NCBI GenBank assembly: GCA_024742485.1
Contig: JANSYK010000003.1
Span: forward strand, 434,001 to 498,000
Direction: 5' to 3'
Source of the DNA: Alphaproteobacteria bacterium
Lineage (GTDB): Bacteria > Pseudomonadota > Alphaproteobacteria > Rhizobiales > Rhizobiaceae
DNA length: 64,000 nucleotides
The number at the start of each line of letters is the position of its first letter. Positions within the stretch are counted from its first letter, which is position 1. The notes under the pieces are model-generated. The model was given only the letters and a program-made list of their open reading frames with translations, was not told where the DNA came from and made no database searches. The translations under genes were made by a program, and so were the position numbers. Of the stretch, positions 9,660 to 19,714 are shown piece by piece.

Positions 9660-12600
9660 ATGAGATTCTCAAAGCTGCGCCTTCTGGGCTTCAAGTCTTT
9701 TGTCGAACCCACGGAATTCTATATAGAAAAAGGCCTGACGGGCATCGTCGGGCCGAACGGTTGCGGCAAGTCCAACCTGGTGGAAGCCATGCGTTGGGTC
9801 ATGGGCGAGAACTCCTACAAGAACATGCGCGCGTCCGGCATGGACGACGTGATTTTTTCCGGTTCCGGAAACCGTCCCGCCCGCAATACGGCTGAAGTCG
9901 GTCTGTTCCTGGACAACAGTGATCGTACCGCTCCAGCGGCTTTCAACGATGATGATGAGGTGCAGATTTCGCGCCGAATCGAGCGCGAATCAGGATCCGT
10001 ATACCGAATCAATGGCAAGGAAGCGCGTGCCAAGGACGTGCAACTTCTGTTCGCGGATGCTTCAACCGGGGCCCGTTCGCCGTCAATGGTGGGGCAGGGC
10101 CGGATCGGTGAGCTCATCCAGGCAAAGCCTCAGGCGCGCCGCCAATTGCTTGAGGAAGCCGCCGGTATCTCGGGGCTGCATTCGCGCCGCCATGAGGCTG
10201 AGCTTCGTTTGCGGGCGGCAGAAACCAATCTGGAACGCCTTGATGATGTGATCTCCGAGTTGGAGGGACAGATCGACAGCCTGCGACGTCAGTCACGCCA
10301 GGCCAACCGTTTCAAGAAGATATCGGCCGAGATCAGACAGGCCGAGGCCACATTGCTACACATTCGCTGGAGCGAGGCGAAGGCCGCGGAGGCGGAGGCG
10401 GAATCAACGTTGTCCACCGCGACAAGCGATGTCGCAGAACGTGCACAATCACAAATGGACGCGGCCAAACAGCAGGCAATATCGGCGCACAAGCTGCCTG
10501 AGCTGCGGGAAAACGAAGCCAAGGCCGCTGCGGCGTTGCAGCGGTTGCAGATCGCCCGAGCCCAGATCGAGGAGGAAGCGGAGCGCATTGCCGGTCGCAA
10601 GTCCGAGCTGGAGCGCCGGTTGGCGCAACTCAGTGAGGATATTTCCCGCGAGCAACAGATGATTGCCGACAATGCCGGCATTCTGGAACGCCTGCAGCAG
10701 GAAGAAGAGGCTCTTCGGGATGAGCTGGCAAGCAGTGACGAGGGTGCTGCCCGGACACAATTGGACTTCACCCAGGCGGCCGACAAGCTGGCGGAAAGCG
10801 AAGCGGCTCTGGGCAAGGTGACGGAAGAACGCGCTGAAGCTGCGGCAGCACGGACGCAGCTTGAGCGTTCACTTCGTGATTTCGTGGATCGCAAAACCCG
10901 GCTTGATGGTCAGATCGCAGCCGCGAACCAGGAATTGTCGCAGGTTTCGGACAAGATATCGGCCCTGCCTGATCCGATGGAAAAAAAGGCGGCCATGGAT
11001 GTCGCCCAGGATGCCGTTGCAAGGTTGGAAGCGGCATTGAGCGAAACCGAGGAAAAAATTGAGACAGAGCGGCGCAATGAAGTCACGCTTCGTCAACCGG
11101 TACAGGACGCCCGATCGAATCTGAACAGGATCGAAACGGAAGCCCGCACGATTTCCAACATCCTCAATGCCGGCTCGAAGGGGGATCTGTTTCCGGCCGT
11201 TGTCGAGCAGATAAAGGTCGAGCGCGGATTCGAGGCCGCCCTTGGAGCCGCTCTGGGCGATGATCTCGATCAGCCCGATGATCCGGCCTCACCGGCGCAT
11301 TGGACGCTGGTCGAGGGGCATGGCGCCGATCCGCAGTTGCCAGACGGGCTGGATCGACTAGCGGACCATGTCAAAGCGCCGAGCGCCCTGGCGCGCCGCC
11401 TGGCACAGATCGGCGTTGTTGAATCGGCGCAGGAGGGCGCCCGCCGCCGTGGAGAGCTTGCTGTGGGTCAGCGGATTGTCAGCCTGGATGGCGGTCTCTG
11501 GCGTTGGGACGGATTTACGGCCGGTGCGGACGCGCCCACCGCCGCGGCGCAGCGACTTGCGCAAAAGAACCGGCTGGCGGAACTCGACACGGAGGCTGTC
11601 GAAGCAACCCGGCAATTGCGGGCCGCTGAAGACGTGTTGAAGAAAAACGAGGAACTGCTGGCTGTGCTGAGCGATCAGCACCGCGAGGCGAAGGACCTGA
11701 TGCGTGATGCGCAAAGGGGTCTCTCAGACGCCCGCGAGGCACATAGTGCGGCTGAGAAAGCCGCCGGTCAGTTCGCAAGCCGCCGGGCCGTGTTGACGGA
11801 GTCTCTCAGCCAATTGCAGATACAGTTGCAAGAGGCCAGCGATGGAGCGCGTGAGGCCGAGATTGGATTGCAGACAGCGCCCGCGCTTGCAGAACTCGAC
11901 CAGAAACTGGAACGATTGACCGCGGAAGTGGCCACGGATCGCGGCCTTTTGGCGGAGGCCCGGGCCAAGCACGAGGGCCTGCAACGCGAGAACCAGGCAA
12001 GACAGGGCAGGTTGGAAGCCATCGAGCGCGAACGCCAGAGCTGGACCCAGCGGGCAGCGAACGCCCAGACGCATATTTCAACCTTGCAGGAGCGTCATGG
12101 CGAGGCGAGTGGCGAAGCCGAGAAACTGGCCGACGCACCTGACGATATCGATGAACGTCGCCGCAAGCTGATGAACGAACTGACGCTGGCCGAAACCAAC
12201 CGCAAGGAAGCAGCGGATGTGCTGGTAGCCGCCGAAGAAGGACAGCGTGAAATGGACCGCGCCGCTAATGCGGCGGTCGAAGCCCTTTCTCAAAGCCGTG
12301 AAAAGCGCGGCCGGGCCGAGGAGCGCTTGAATGCGGCCAAGGAGCGCCGCTCGGCAGCGGAGGCGCGCATCCGCGAGGCACTCAATTGTGCACCGCATGA
12401 GGCCATGCAGCATACCGGACTGGAACCACAGCAGGCGTTGCCTGATCCAGAGCAGACCGATCGTCGCCTGGAGCGGCTCAAGATCGAACGCGAGCGGCTG
12501 GGCGCCGTCAACCTTCGGGCCGAAGAGGAACAGAAGGAGCTGTCTGAACGGCTCGAAACCATTCTGGTTGAACGCGAGGATGTGATCGAGGCCATCAGCA

Positions 12601-13124
12601 AACTGCGGCAGGCCATTCAGAATCTCAATCGCGAGGGGCGCGAACGCCTGCTTAATGCCTTCACTGTCGTCAACGAACAGTTTCAGCGTCTTTTCACTCA
12701 TTTGTTCGGTGGCGGCACAGCCGAATTGCAGTTGATCGAGTCGGACGATCCGTTGAATGCCGGCCTCGAGATCCTGGCCCGGCCGCCAGGCAAGAAGCCA
12801 CAGACCATGACCCTGCTGTCGGGCGGTGAACAGGCCCTGACTGCCATGGCGCTGATCTTTGCCGTGTTCCTGACCAACCCCGCGCCAATCTGTGTGCTGG
12901 ACGAGGTTGACGCCCCGCTTGACGACCACAATGTGGAACGGTTCTGCAACCTGATGGATGAGATGTCGGCGTCCACGGAAACGCGGTTTGTCATCATCAC
13001 CCACAATCCGATCACGATGGCGCGCATGAACCGCCTTTTCGGCGTGACCATGGCCGAGCGCGGTGTCTCGCAACTGGTCTCGGTCGACCTTGAAACCGCC
13101 GAAGAACTTCGCGACGCCGGATAA
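9660..13124 (+). CDS. smc: Chromosome segregation SMC ATPase
   Basis: 1154 residues. Forms the ring-shaped core of condensin with ScpA/ScpB and compacts and resolves sister chromosomes. The N-terminal head has Walker A GPNGCGKSNL near residue 32; two long heptad-rich coiled coils flank a central hinge (about residues 500-650, around the GSKGDLFPAVVEQI and ALGAALGDDL segments); the C-terminal head has the ABC signature LLSGGEQALTAMAL and Walker B ICVLDEVDAPLDD. The start MRFSKLRLLGFKSF is the family start and has GGAGG eight bases ahead; the 21 in-frame residues upstream are not conserved. Confidence 0.97.
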   Translation: MRFSKLRLLGFKSFVEPTEFYIEKGLTGIVGPNGCGKSNLVEAMRWVMGENSYKNMRASGMDDVIFSGSGNRPARNTAEVGLFLDNSDRTAPAAFNDDDEVQISRRIERESGSVYRINGKEARAKDVQLLFADASTGARSPSMVGQGRIGELIQAKPQARRQLLEEAAGISGLHSRRHEAELRLRAAETNLERLDDVISELEGQIDSLRRQSRQANRFKKISAEIRQAEATLLHIRWSEAKAAEAEAESTLSTATSDVAERAQSQMDAAKQQAISAHKLPELRENEAKAAAALQRLQIARAQIEEEAERIAGRKSELERRLAQLSEDISREQQMIADNAGILERLQQEEEALRDELASSDEGAARTQLDFTQAADKLAESEAALGKVTEERAEAAAARTQLERSLRDFVDRKTRLDGQIAAANQELSQVSDKISALPDPMEKKAAMDVAQDAVARLEAALSETEEKIETERRNEVTLRQPVQDARSNLNRIETEARTISNILNAGSKGDLFPAVVEQIKVERGFEAALGAALGDDLDQPDDPASPAHWTLVEGHGADPQLPDGLDRLADHVKAPSALARRLAQIGVVESAQEGARRRGELAVGQRIVSLDGGLWRWDGFTAGADAPTAAAQRLAQKNRLAELDTEAVEATRQLRAAEDVLKKNEELLAVLSDQHREAKDLMRDAQRGLSDAREAHSAAEKAAGQFASRRAVLTESLSQLQIQLQEASDGAREAEIGLQTAPALAELDQKLERLTAEVATDRGLLAEARAKHEGLQRENQARQGRLEAIERERQSWTQRAANAQTHISTLQERHGEASGEAEKLADAPDDIDERRRKLMNELTLAETNRKEAADVLVAAEEGQREMDRAANAAVEALSQSREKRGRAEERLNAAKERRSAAEARIREALNCAPHEAMQHTGLEPQQALPDPEQTDRRLERLKIERERLGAVNLRAEEEQKELSERLETILVEREDVIEAISKLRQAIQNLNREGRERLLNAFTVVNEQFQRLFTHLFGGGTAELQLIESDDPLNAGLEILARPPGKKPQTMTLLSGGEQALTAMALIFAVFLTNPAPICVLDEVDAPLDDHNVERFCNLMDEMSASTETRFVIITHNPITMARMNRLFGVTMAERGVSQLVSVDLETAEELRDAG

Positions 13125-13213
13125 TGGCGGGCCGTAATTGGCGCATTTTCAGAATCTCAACAATTTCAATCGATAATATCCGTTCCTGACCCTATTGTCC
13201 TATGGCCTTGGGC

Positions 13214-13249
13214 GGGTCGATTCAGCTATGGGAACGGCTGAACCGACCC
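13214..13249 (+). promoter_or_regulatory. 13-bp inverted repeat in the ppdK leader
   Basis: GGGTCGATTCAGC (13214-13226) and GCTGAACCGACCC (13237-13249) pair at 12 of 13 positions around a 10-base loop, ending 29 bases before the ppdK start codon. No T run follows, so this is more likely an operator or an mRNA leader hairpin than a terminator. A GATTC (GANTC) lies inside the left arm. Confidence 0.45.
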
Positions 13250-13278
13250 GGTTCGCCCGGATGCGTTTGGAGGGAACA

Positions 13279-15942
13279 ATGTCCCAATGGGTCTACACAT
13301 TTGGCGACGGAAAGGCTGAAGGCAGCGCGCGTGACCGTGATCTGCTGGGCGGCAAGGGTGCCAATCTTGCCGAGATGTGCAATCTCGGGCTTCCGGTGCC
13401 GCCGGGCATGACGATAACCACGGAAGTGTGCAACTGGCATTATGCCAATGGCCGAACCTATCCGGCCGAACTGGAAAACCAGATTGCCACCGCCTTGCGT
13501 CACATCGGTGATCTGACCGGCCGCAATTTCGGCGATGACGAAAGGCCGCTTCTGCTCTCCGTGCGCTCGGGGGCGAGGGCCTCCATGCCGGGCATGATGG
13601 ATACGGTGCTTAATCTGGGGCTCAATGACAAATCCGTTCTGGCGCTTGCGCAGGATGCCGGTGATCGCCGTTTTGCCTATGACAGCTACCGCCGCTTCAT
13701 CCAGATGTATGGCGATGTCGTGATGGGCCTCGATAACGAGGTTTTCGAGGAAATCCTCGAGGACGAAAAGGCCGCCTATGGCCACGAACTCGATACCCAG
13801 ATGTCCGCTGAGGAATGGACAACGGTTATTGATCGCTACAAGCAGATCCTCGAGGAGGAACTGGGTCAGCAATTTCCGCAGGATCCGAACGAGCAGCTCT
13901 GGGGCGCCATCAGCGCGGTGTTTTCCAGCTGGATGAATGCCCGCGCCATCACCTATCGCAGACTGCACGATATTCCCGCTGAATGGGGAACAGCCGTCAA
14001 TATCCAGGCCATGGTATTCGGAAATCTCGGTGATAGTTCAGCCACCGGCGTTGCCTTTACCCGCAATCCCTCGACCGGCGAAAACGCGCTTTATGGCGAG
14101 TTTCTTGTCAATGCGCAGGGTGAAGATGTGGTGGCCGGTATCCGGACACCGCAGAACATCACCGAAGATGCCCGCATCGAAGCCGGTTCCGACAGACCGT
14201 CGCTGGAGAAGCTGATGCCGGATGCATTTGGCGAGTTTCTCGGTATCTGCGAGCGTCTCGAGACCCACTATCATGACATGCAGGATCTGGAATTCACGAT
14301 CGAGCGCGGCAAGCTGTGGATGCTGCAGACACGCAGCGGCAAGCGTACTGCCAAAGCAGCCCTGAAAATTGCCGTCGACATGGCCGAGGCTGGCCTGATC
14401 AGCAGGGAGGATGCCGTTCGACGCATCGACCCGGCGTCGCTGGATCAACTGCTTCATCCGACGATTGATCCGCATGTCGCGCGCGATGTCATCGGTTCCG
14501 GATTGCCCGCATCACCGGGCGCTGCGACCGGACAGATCGTCTTTACCTCCGAAGATGCCGTCGAACTTAGCGAGGCCGGTCAAAATGCCATTTTGGTGCG
14601 CGTGGAAACCAGTCCGGAAGACATCCACGGCATGCACGCGGCCGAGGGCATTTTGACGACGCGCGGCGGCATGACCAGCCATGCGGCCGTGGTGGCGCGT
14701 GGCATGGGCACACCATGTGTGTCCGGTGCCGGTGGAATGCGGGTCGATATGCATTCGCAAACGCTGTTGTCCATGGCCGGTCCATTGACAAAAGGGGACG
14801 TCATCACCGTGGATGGTTCCACCGGTCAGGTGCTCAGGGGCGCGGTTGCCATGCTCCAGCCAGAACTTTCGGGTGATTTTGGCCGCATCATGGAATGGGC
14901 CGATGCTGCACGCCGCATGCGCGTGCGCACCAATGCCGAAACGCCGGCAGATGCGCGGGCCGCACGCAGCTTTGGCGCTGAAGGCATCGGCCTTTGCCGA
15001 ACCGAGCACATGTTCTTTGAAGGTGACCGCATCATTGCCATGCGCGAGATGATCCTTGCTGATAACGAAGAAGGCCGCAGGGCTGCGCTCACGCGTTTGT
15101 TGCCGATGCAGCGATCCGATTTCGTTGAACTGTTCGAAATCATGCAAGGCACACCGGTGACCATACGGCTGCTCGACCCGCCACTGCATGAGTTTTTGCC
15201 AAAGACCACCGAAGAAATCGCCGAAGTTGCGCAATCGTTGGGCGTTTCAGCCAACCAACTGCGCGAGCGCACGGAGGCGCTTCACGAATTCAACCCGATG
15301 CTGGGACACCGTGGCTGCCGTCTGGCCGTTTCCTATCCCGAGATTGCCGAGATGCAGGCCCGCGCCATATTCGAGGCCGCGATCGAGGCGGCGCAGACAA
15401 CCGGAGCACCGGTGGTGCCGGAGGTGATGATCCCGCTTGTCGGAATGATGGAAGAGTTGCGCTTTGTCAAAGCCCGGATCGATTCCATTGCCAAGGAGGT
15501 CATGGAAGAAGCCGGTCAGCAGATCGAATACCTTGTCGGCACCATGATCGAATTGCCGCGCGCCGCCATCAGGGCACACAGGATCGCCGAGGAAGCGGAG
15601 TTCTTTTCCTTCGGTACGAACGATCTGACGCAAACGACCTTCGGCATCTCGCGCGATGACGCGTCGGCATTCCTGACGACCTATCAGCAGAAGGGTATCA
15701 TTGAACGCGACCCATTCGTGTCTCTCGATATTGAAGGCGTCGGCGAGCTGGTGCGGTTGGCCACCGACAAGGGCCGCAGCACGCGCAGCGAAATCAAGCT
15801 GGGCATCTGCGGCGAACATGGCGGCGACCCGTTATCGATCCATTTCTGTGAAGAGGTTGGGCTGGACTATGTGTCCTGTTCACCCTTTCGGGTTCCGATA
15901 GCGCGGCTTGCCGCTGCTCAGGCAGCGCTTGGCCCGAAATAA
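13279..15942 (+). CDS. ppdK: Pyruvate, phosphate dikinase
   Basis: 887 residues. Interconverts pyruvate, ATP and phosphate with phosphoenolpyruvate, AMP and diphosphate. The N-terminal nucleotide-binding domain starts with LLGGKGANLAEMCNLGLPVP; the phosphohistidine swivel domain has GGMTSHAAVVARGMGTPC with the catalytic His; the C-terminal TIM barrel contains GLCRTEHMF, EVMIPLVGMM and SFGTNDLTQTTFG, and near the end ICGEHGGDP. The start ATG reading MSQWVYTFGDG matches family N-termini and follows GGAGGGAACA. An ATG 18 bases upstream is possible but less likely. Supports gluconeogenic growth on organic acids, which fits the many catabolic clusters here. Confidence 0.96.
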   Translation: MSQWVYTFGDGKAEGSARDRDLLGGKGANLAEMCNLGLPVPPGMTITTEVCNWHYANGRTYPAELENQIATALRHIGDLTGRNFGDDERPLLLSVRSGARASMPGMMDTVLNLGLNDKSVLALAQDAGDRRFAYDSYRRFIQMYGDVVMGLDNEVFEEILEDEKAAYGHELDTQMSAEEWTTVIDRYKQILEEELGQQFPQDPNEQLWGAISAVFSSWMNARAITYRRLHDIPAEWGTAVNIQAMVFGNLGDSSATGVAFTRNPSTGENALYGEFLVNAQGEDVVAGIRTPQNITEDARIEAGSDRPSLEKLMPDAFGEFLGICERLETHYHDMQDLEFTIERGKLWMLQTRSGKRTAKAALKIAVDMAEAGLISREDAVRRIDPASLDQLLHPTIDPHVARDVIGSGLPASPGAATGQIVFTSEDAVELSEAGQNAILVRVETSPEDIHGMHAAEGILTTRGGMTSHAAVVARGMGTPCVSGAGGMRVDMHSQTLLSMAGPLTKGDVITVDGSTGQVLRGAVAMLQPELSGDFGRIMEWADAARRMRVRTNAETPADARAARSFGAEGIGLCRTEHMFFEGDRIIAMREMILADNEEGRRAALTRLLPMQRSDFVELFEIMQGTPVTIRLLDPPLHEFLPKTTEEIAEVAQSLGVSANQLRERTEALHEFNPMLGHRGCRLAVSYPEIAEMQARAIFEAAIEAAQTTGAPVVPEVMIPLVGMMEELRFVKARIDSIAKEVMEEAGQQIEYLVGTMIELPRAAIRAHRIAEEAEFFSFGTNDLTQTTFGISRDDASAFLTTYQQKGIIERDPFVSLDIEGVGELVRLATDKGRSTRSEIKLGICGEHGGDPLSIHFCEEVGLDYVSCSPFRVPIARLAAAQAALGPK

Positions 15943-15979
15943 TACCAGCTGGGCTCTGTTTTAACGGCGGTCGGAGTGA

Positions 15980-16801
15980 TCACGAAGCATCCGGGGCGAG
16001 CCAGAGCGGGTCGGGCTCCGGCAGCGGAATAGCGTCGATCAGCGACCGGGTATAGGGCTGCTGCGGATTGTCGAACACCGCCTTTGTTGAGCCCTTTTCA
16101 ATGATCGTCCCGTTGTGCATGACGATCACCTGCTCGCACAGCCGGCGAACCACGGACAGGTCATGGCTGATGAAGGCGATGGTCAGGCCGAGTTCCCTGC
16201 AGAGCCGTTCAAGCAATGTGAGGATTTGCGCCTGCGTGGATACATCCAGACCCGAAACGATCTCATCAGCAAGCACAAAACTCGGCGACAGTGCCAACGC
16301 CCTGGCAATCCCGACGCGTTGACGCTGTCCGCCCGAAATCTCGTGCCGATAGCGCTTTGCAAAACTCTGCGGCAATCCCACCCGATCCAGCGCTTCCTTG
16401 ACCCGTCCGTCAATATTGTCGGTCAGTCCATACTGTCTCAGTGGCGCCGCTATGATGCTGGCGATCGTCCGCCTTGGATTGAGCGATGACATCGGGTCCT
16501 GAAAGATCATCTGGAGATTGCGCCGGTGCGGCCGCAGTTCGTTCTCGCCGAGATGAGTCAGGTCCAGTCCGTCGAAGACAATTGTTCCCTCGGTCGGCTC
16601 CAGCAGACGCACCATGGCCCGCCCAAGCGTTGACTTTCCAGACCCGGATTCCCCGACAATTCCCGTGACGGCGTTGCGTGGAACCTGAAAATCGATCCCC
16701 TTGAGTATCTCGATTTGCGGTGCTGCGCCGAAAACCGGCTTGCGTGTCATATCCGGAAGGGACAGTTTCAGGCCGGAGATGGTAAAAAGATTATCCGCCA
16801 T
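15980..16801 (-). CDS. Peptide-type ABC transporter ATP-binding protein (DppF/OppF-like)
   Basis: 273 residues from the ATG at 16801, where [15 protein letters not shown] matches family starts and overlaps the preceding gene's end by 11 bases. Walker A is [13 protein letters not shown], the signature [15 protein letters not shown] and Walker [13 protein letters not shown]; the C-terminal segment [19 protein letters not shown] is the OppD/F family hallmark. It powers uptake through the two permeases encoded upstream. It is the last gene of the operon running from 22927 down to 15980. Confidence 0.92.
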   Translation of the reverse strand: MADNLFTISGLKLSLPDMTRKPVFGAAPQIEILKGIDFQVPRNAVTGIVGESGSGKSTLGRAMVRLLEPTEGTIVFDGLDLTHLGENELRPHRRNLQMIFQDPMSSLNPRRTIASIIAAPLRQYGLTDNIDGRVKEALDRVGLPQSFAKRYRHEISGGQRQRVGIARALALSPSFVLADEIVSGLDVSTQAQILTLLERLCRELGLTIAFISHDLSVVRRLCEQVIVMHNGTIIEKGSTKAVFDNPQQPYTRSLIDAIPLPEPDPLWLAPDAS

Positions 16802-17672
16802 GGCTGGACATCCAGTCTCGGTCGGCGGTTTCGACCGCCTTCGCCAAATCCGATAGCACCGACTGATCGACCGGCAGAAGGCTTGCCTCAGGATCGGTAT
16901 ATCGTGGCGTTGCGGCAAGCAGTGCCCGCGTGTAGGGATGCTGTGGATTGGCGAAGAGCTGGTCGACGGCGCCTTCCTCCACCACCATCCCACCGTAGAG
17001 GATGGTCACGTTCTGGCTGATCTTGGCCACCACACCGAGGTCATGCGTCACAAAGAGGATGGCCGTTCCGTGCAGCCGCTGCATTTCGGCGATCAGGCGC
17101 AGGATCTGCTTTTGCACCGTGACATCGAGCGCCGTCGTAGGCTCGTCGGCGATGATCAGTTTGGGCTCCGCCGCAAAGGCGGCGGCGATCAGGACCCGTT
17201 GTCGCATGCCCCCGGACAGTTCGTGCGGATAGGCCCGCAAAACCCGTTCGCCGTCGCGTATGTGAACTTCATCGAGCAAGGTGCGGACCCGCTCATCGGC
17301 GCGCGTCTGGTCCCAGCCCAGGATCTTGACCAGCCGATCTGTCATCTGGGGTCCGATGCGGCGCGATGGATTGAGCGCGGTCAGGGGATCCTGCGGGATC
17401 AGGGCAATACTGGCCGCCACCGCCTGGCGGCGCTTTGCGGCGGTGAGGCGGCCGAGATCGTTGCCCTGAAGCCAGATATCACCTTCCACGATCTTGACGC
17501 TGACCGGCAAGACACCGAGCACTGCCTTGCTCAACATGCTCTTTCCGGCGCCGCTCTCACCAACGAGCGCCCGAACTTCGCCAGGCGCGACGTTCACATT
17601 GACCGAGCGAAGCAATCTCTGGCCGTCCGGCAAGGTTGCGCTGAGATTGGTGATGGCCAGACAGTCGGTCAT
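16791..17672 (-). CDS. Peptide-type ABC transporter ATP-binding protein (DppD/OppD-like)
   Basis: 293 residues. Walker A GESGAGKSMLSKA, signature ELSGGMRQRVLIAAA, Walker B LIIADEPTTALDVT, and the family tail PQHPYTRALLAATPR. The start ATG at 17672 overlaps the stop of the permease gene by four bases (ATGA type), indicating translational coupling. With the DppF-like protein it forms the ATPase pair of a dipeptide/oligopeptide/nickel-type importer. Confidence 0.92.
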   Translation of the reverse strand: MTDCLAITNLSATLPDGQRLLRSVNVNVAPGEVRALVGESGAGKSMLSKAVLGVLPVSVKIVEGDIWLQGNDLGRLTAAKRRQAVAASIALIPQDPLTALNPSRRIGPQMTDRLVKILGWDQTRADERVRTLLDEVHIRDGERVLRAYPHELSGGMRQRVLIAAAFAAEPKLIIADEPTTALDVTVQKQILRLIAEMQRLHGTAILFVTHDLGVVAKISQNVTILYGGMVVEEGAVDQLFANPQHPYTRALLAATPRYTDPEASLLPVDQSVLSDLAKAVETADRDWMSSHGG

Positions 17673-18517
17673 CGCAGCACCGGATCGAAGCGTTGTTTCA
17701 GACCCTCGCCAAGCTGGCTGAAGGACAAGACAGTCAGGAAGAGCGCAACCAGCGGGAAAACCAGCACCCACCAGGCCTGGTGGATCGACAGACGACCCTC
17801 GGCAATGATGCCGCCCCAGGTGGGGTCGTCGGTCGCGACCGACAGATTGACGAAGGACAGGATGGCCTCGACGATAATGGCGATCCCCATTTCGAGAGAC
17901 AGCAGCGCGATGATTGATGGAAGCACGTTGGGCAGTACCTCATCGATCATCGTCTTGACGCGCCCAAAGCCGGCAATATGCGCGCTTTCGACATAATCCA
18001 TTCTCGCCTGGACCATCGCTTCGGCACGGATAACCCGGCAGAACCGTGTCCAGTCGATGACCGCGATGGCAATGATGACGGAATGCAGCCCGGTACCCAG
18101 AACGGCGATCAACAGGATAGCGAAGAGCACCGGAGGAAAAGACATCCATATATCGACAATACGGGAAATGATGCGGTCGGCCCATCCACCGAAATAGCCG
18201 GCAACCAGACCCAACGTGGAACCGACAAGGCACGCTGCGATCGCCGCGGCGAAGGCGACCATGAACGCAATGCGCGCGCCGTGAATGAGTCGAGACAGGA
18301 GATCGCGGCCAAGGCTGTCCGTACCCAGCCAGAAGCCGGGTTCAGCGCCTTCGATCCAGAAAGGCGGCAGGCGACCGTAGAGAAGGTCCTGGGTCAATGG
18401 ATCATGGGGCGCAATCCATGGGGCAAGCAAGGCGGCGGCCAATGCCAGGGCGATCCAACCGCCCGCGAGCCACAGTCTCAGATTGGGTTTTTTGTACCGG
18501 CGTCTGATATCAGCCAT
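17669..18517 (-). CDS. Peptide-type ABC transporter permease (DppC-like)
   Basis: 282 residues with about six membrane helices. The N-terminus has one helix (LRLWLAGGWIALALAAALLA), a periplasmic segment ending WLGTDSLGRDLLSRLIHGAR, which is typical of DppC/OppC, and the cytoplasmic EAA loop around YVESAHIAGFGRVKTMIDEVLPN. It pairs with the DppB-like permease encoded upstream; the start overlaps that gene's end by eight bases. Confidence 0.9.
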   Translation of the reverse strand: MADIRRRYKKPNLRLWLAGGWIALALAAALLAPWIAPHDPLTQDLLYGRLPPFWIEGAEPGFWLGTDSLGRDLLSRLIHGARIAFMVAFAAAIAACLVGSTLGLVAGYFGGWADRIISRIVDIWMSFPPVLFAILLIAVLGTGLHSVIIAIAVIDWTRFCRVIRAEAMVQARMDYVESAHIAGFGRVKTMIDEVLPNVLPSIIALLSLEMGIAIIVEAILSFVNLSVATDDPTWGGIIAEGRLSIHQAWWVLVFPLVALFLTVLSFSQLGEGLKQRFDPVLR

Positions 18518-19514
18518 GGCGCAGTCTCGGATTGAGCAGCGCATAACTCAGATCGACCGCAAGATTGATCAGAACGAACAGCATGGCGAAGACCAGCACA
18601 ATACCCTGAATGAGCGGAAGGTCTCGATTGATAACGGCATCGATCGCCAGATTGCCCAGGCCCTCATAGGAAAACAGCCGCTCGATGATGACCGTGCCGC
18701 CGATCAGAAACGTGAATTGTACGCCGATCAGGGTCAGGGTCGGCAATGCCGCATTTTTCAGCGCTTCGCGCAAAATCACCTGGGTTTCGGAAAACCCCTT
18801 GACCCGGGCGAGCACTATATAGTCGAGTTCGAGGACTTCCTTGAGTGACTGTTTGAGCAATTGCGCAATAATCGCAGCCAAAGGCAGCGCCAGAGCCAGT
18901 GCCGGCATGAAGAGATGGGACAAGAGGTCTTTCGTCAAATCGAAGCGCAGTCTCAAAATACTCTCGAAAAGATAGAACTGGGTGTCGAAGGGCAGGTCTA
19001 ACCGCGGTGAGACCCGACCCGTGATCCCGAATATCGGTATCAGGACACCGAAGAAGAGAATGAGCACCAGGCCCCACAGAAAGTCGGGGATGGACAGAGC
19101 CGCGCCATTGATGACGTCTATGCCTGATTCGATCGCCGTACCACGCTCGCGCGCCCCGACGATGGCCAGAAAGCCGCCAAACAAAACTGCGATGAACAGG
19201 GCCAGAATCGAAAGTTCGAGAGTTGCGGGAAGACGCTCCAGAACCAGGCCGAGAACATCCTGACGCAGCGAAATGGACGTGCCGAAATCGCCTTGGAGAA
19301 TGCCCCAGAACCAGATGAAAAACTGCTCGAACAGACTTTTGTCCAACCCGTAGAGCGCGCGCAGCCGGTCAATGTCCGCGTCGGTCGCACCGGGCGGAAG
19401 CATCATCGCGATCGGGTCGCCCGGTGCGATCCGTATGACGATGAACACCACGACAGCGACGCCGAACAGCGTGACCAGCATGGTGAGCAGGCGGATGACA
19501 ATGCGCTGCATCAT
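18510..19514 (-). CDS. Peptide-type ABC transporter permease (DppB-like)
   Basis: 334 residues. N-terminal helix MLVTLFGVAVVVFIVIRIAP followed by GDPIAMMLPPGATDADIDRL, the family's periplasmic start, then five further hydrophobic segments with the EAA motif near YIVLARVKGFSETQVILREA. The gene lies 200 bases downstream of the substrate-binding protein gene, with a stem-loop between them. Either of two adjacent ATGs (19514 or 19511) could be used. Confidence 0.9.
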   Translation of the reverse strand: MMQRIVIRLLTMLVTLFGVAVVVFIVIRIAPGDPIAMMLPPGATDADIDRLRALYGLDKSLFEQFFIWFWGILQGDFGTSISLRQDVLGLVLERLPATLELSILALFIAVLFGGFLAIVGARERGTAIESGIDVINGAALSIPDFLWGLVLILFFGVLIPIFGITGRVSPRLDLPFDTQFYLFESILRLRFDLTKDLLSHLFMPALALALPLAAIIAQLLKQSLKEVLELDYIVLARVKGFSETQVILREALKNAALPTLTLIGVQFTFLIGGTVIIERLFSYEGLGNLAIDAVINRDLPLIQGIVLVFAMLFVLINLAVDLSYALLNPRLRHG

Positions 19515-19679
19515 GATGCGTCGCCGATCATTTCAGTGGAGGTGGAGCTTACCACTTTTGAAAGCGCCTGACTTTGGATCCTGTGGAATGACCGAGATTA
19601 TAGGCAAACCGGCTGTCACACGGACACCGCGTTGAAACTGTAAACCGACACATCATCGTGGTCCGAATGGGGAAGAAAC

Positions 19680-19704
19680 GGACCGCTCCCGAACGAAGCG
19701 GCCC
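19680..19704 (-). terminator. Stem-loop after the peptide-binding-protein gene
   Basis: On the minus strand GGGCCGCT pairs with AGCGGTCC (one G-U pair) around a nine-base loop and is followed by GTTTCTT. Placed between the binding-protein gene and its permease genes, it could lower downstream expression or protect the upstream mRNA. Confidence 0.45.
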
Positions 19705-19714
19705 GAAATGGGCA

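Noticed and set aside
12078-13073. 331-codon frame opposite the smc C-terminus
   Set aside because: Antisense to the conserved SMC head domain; the composition is that of a mirror frame.
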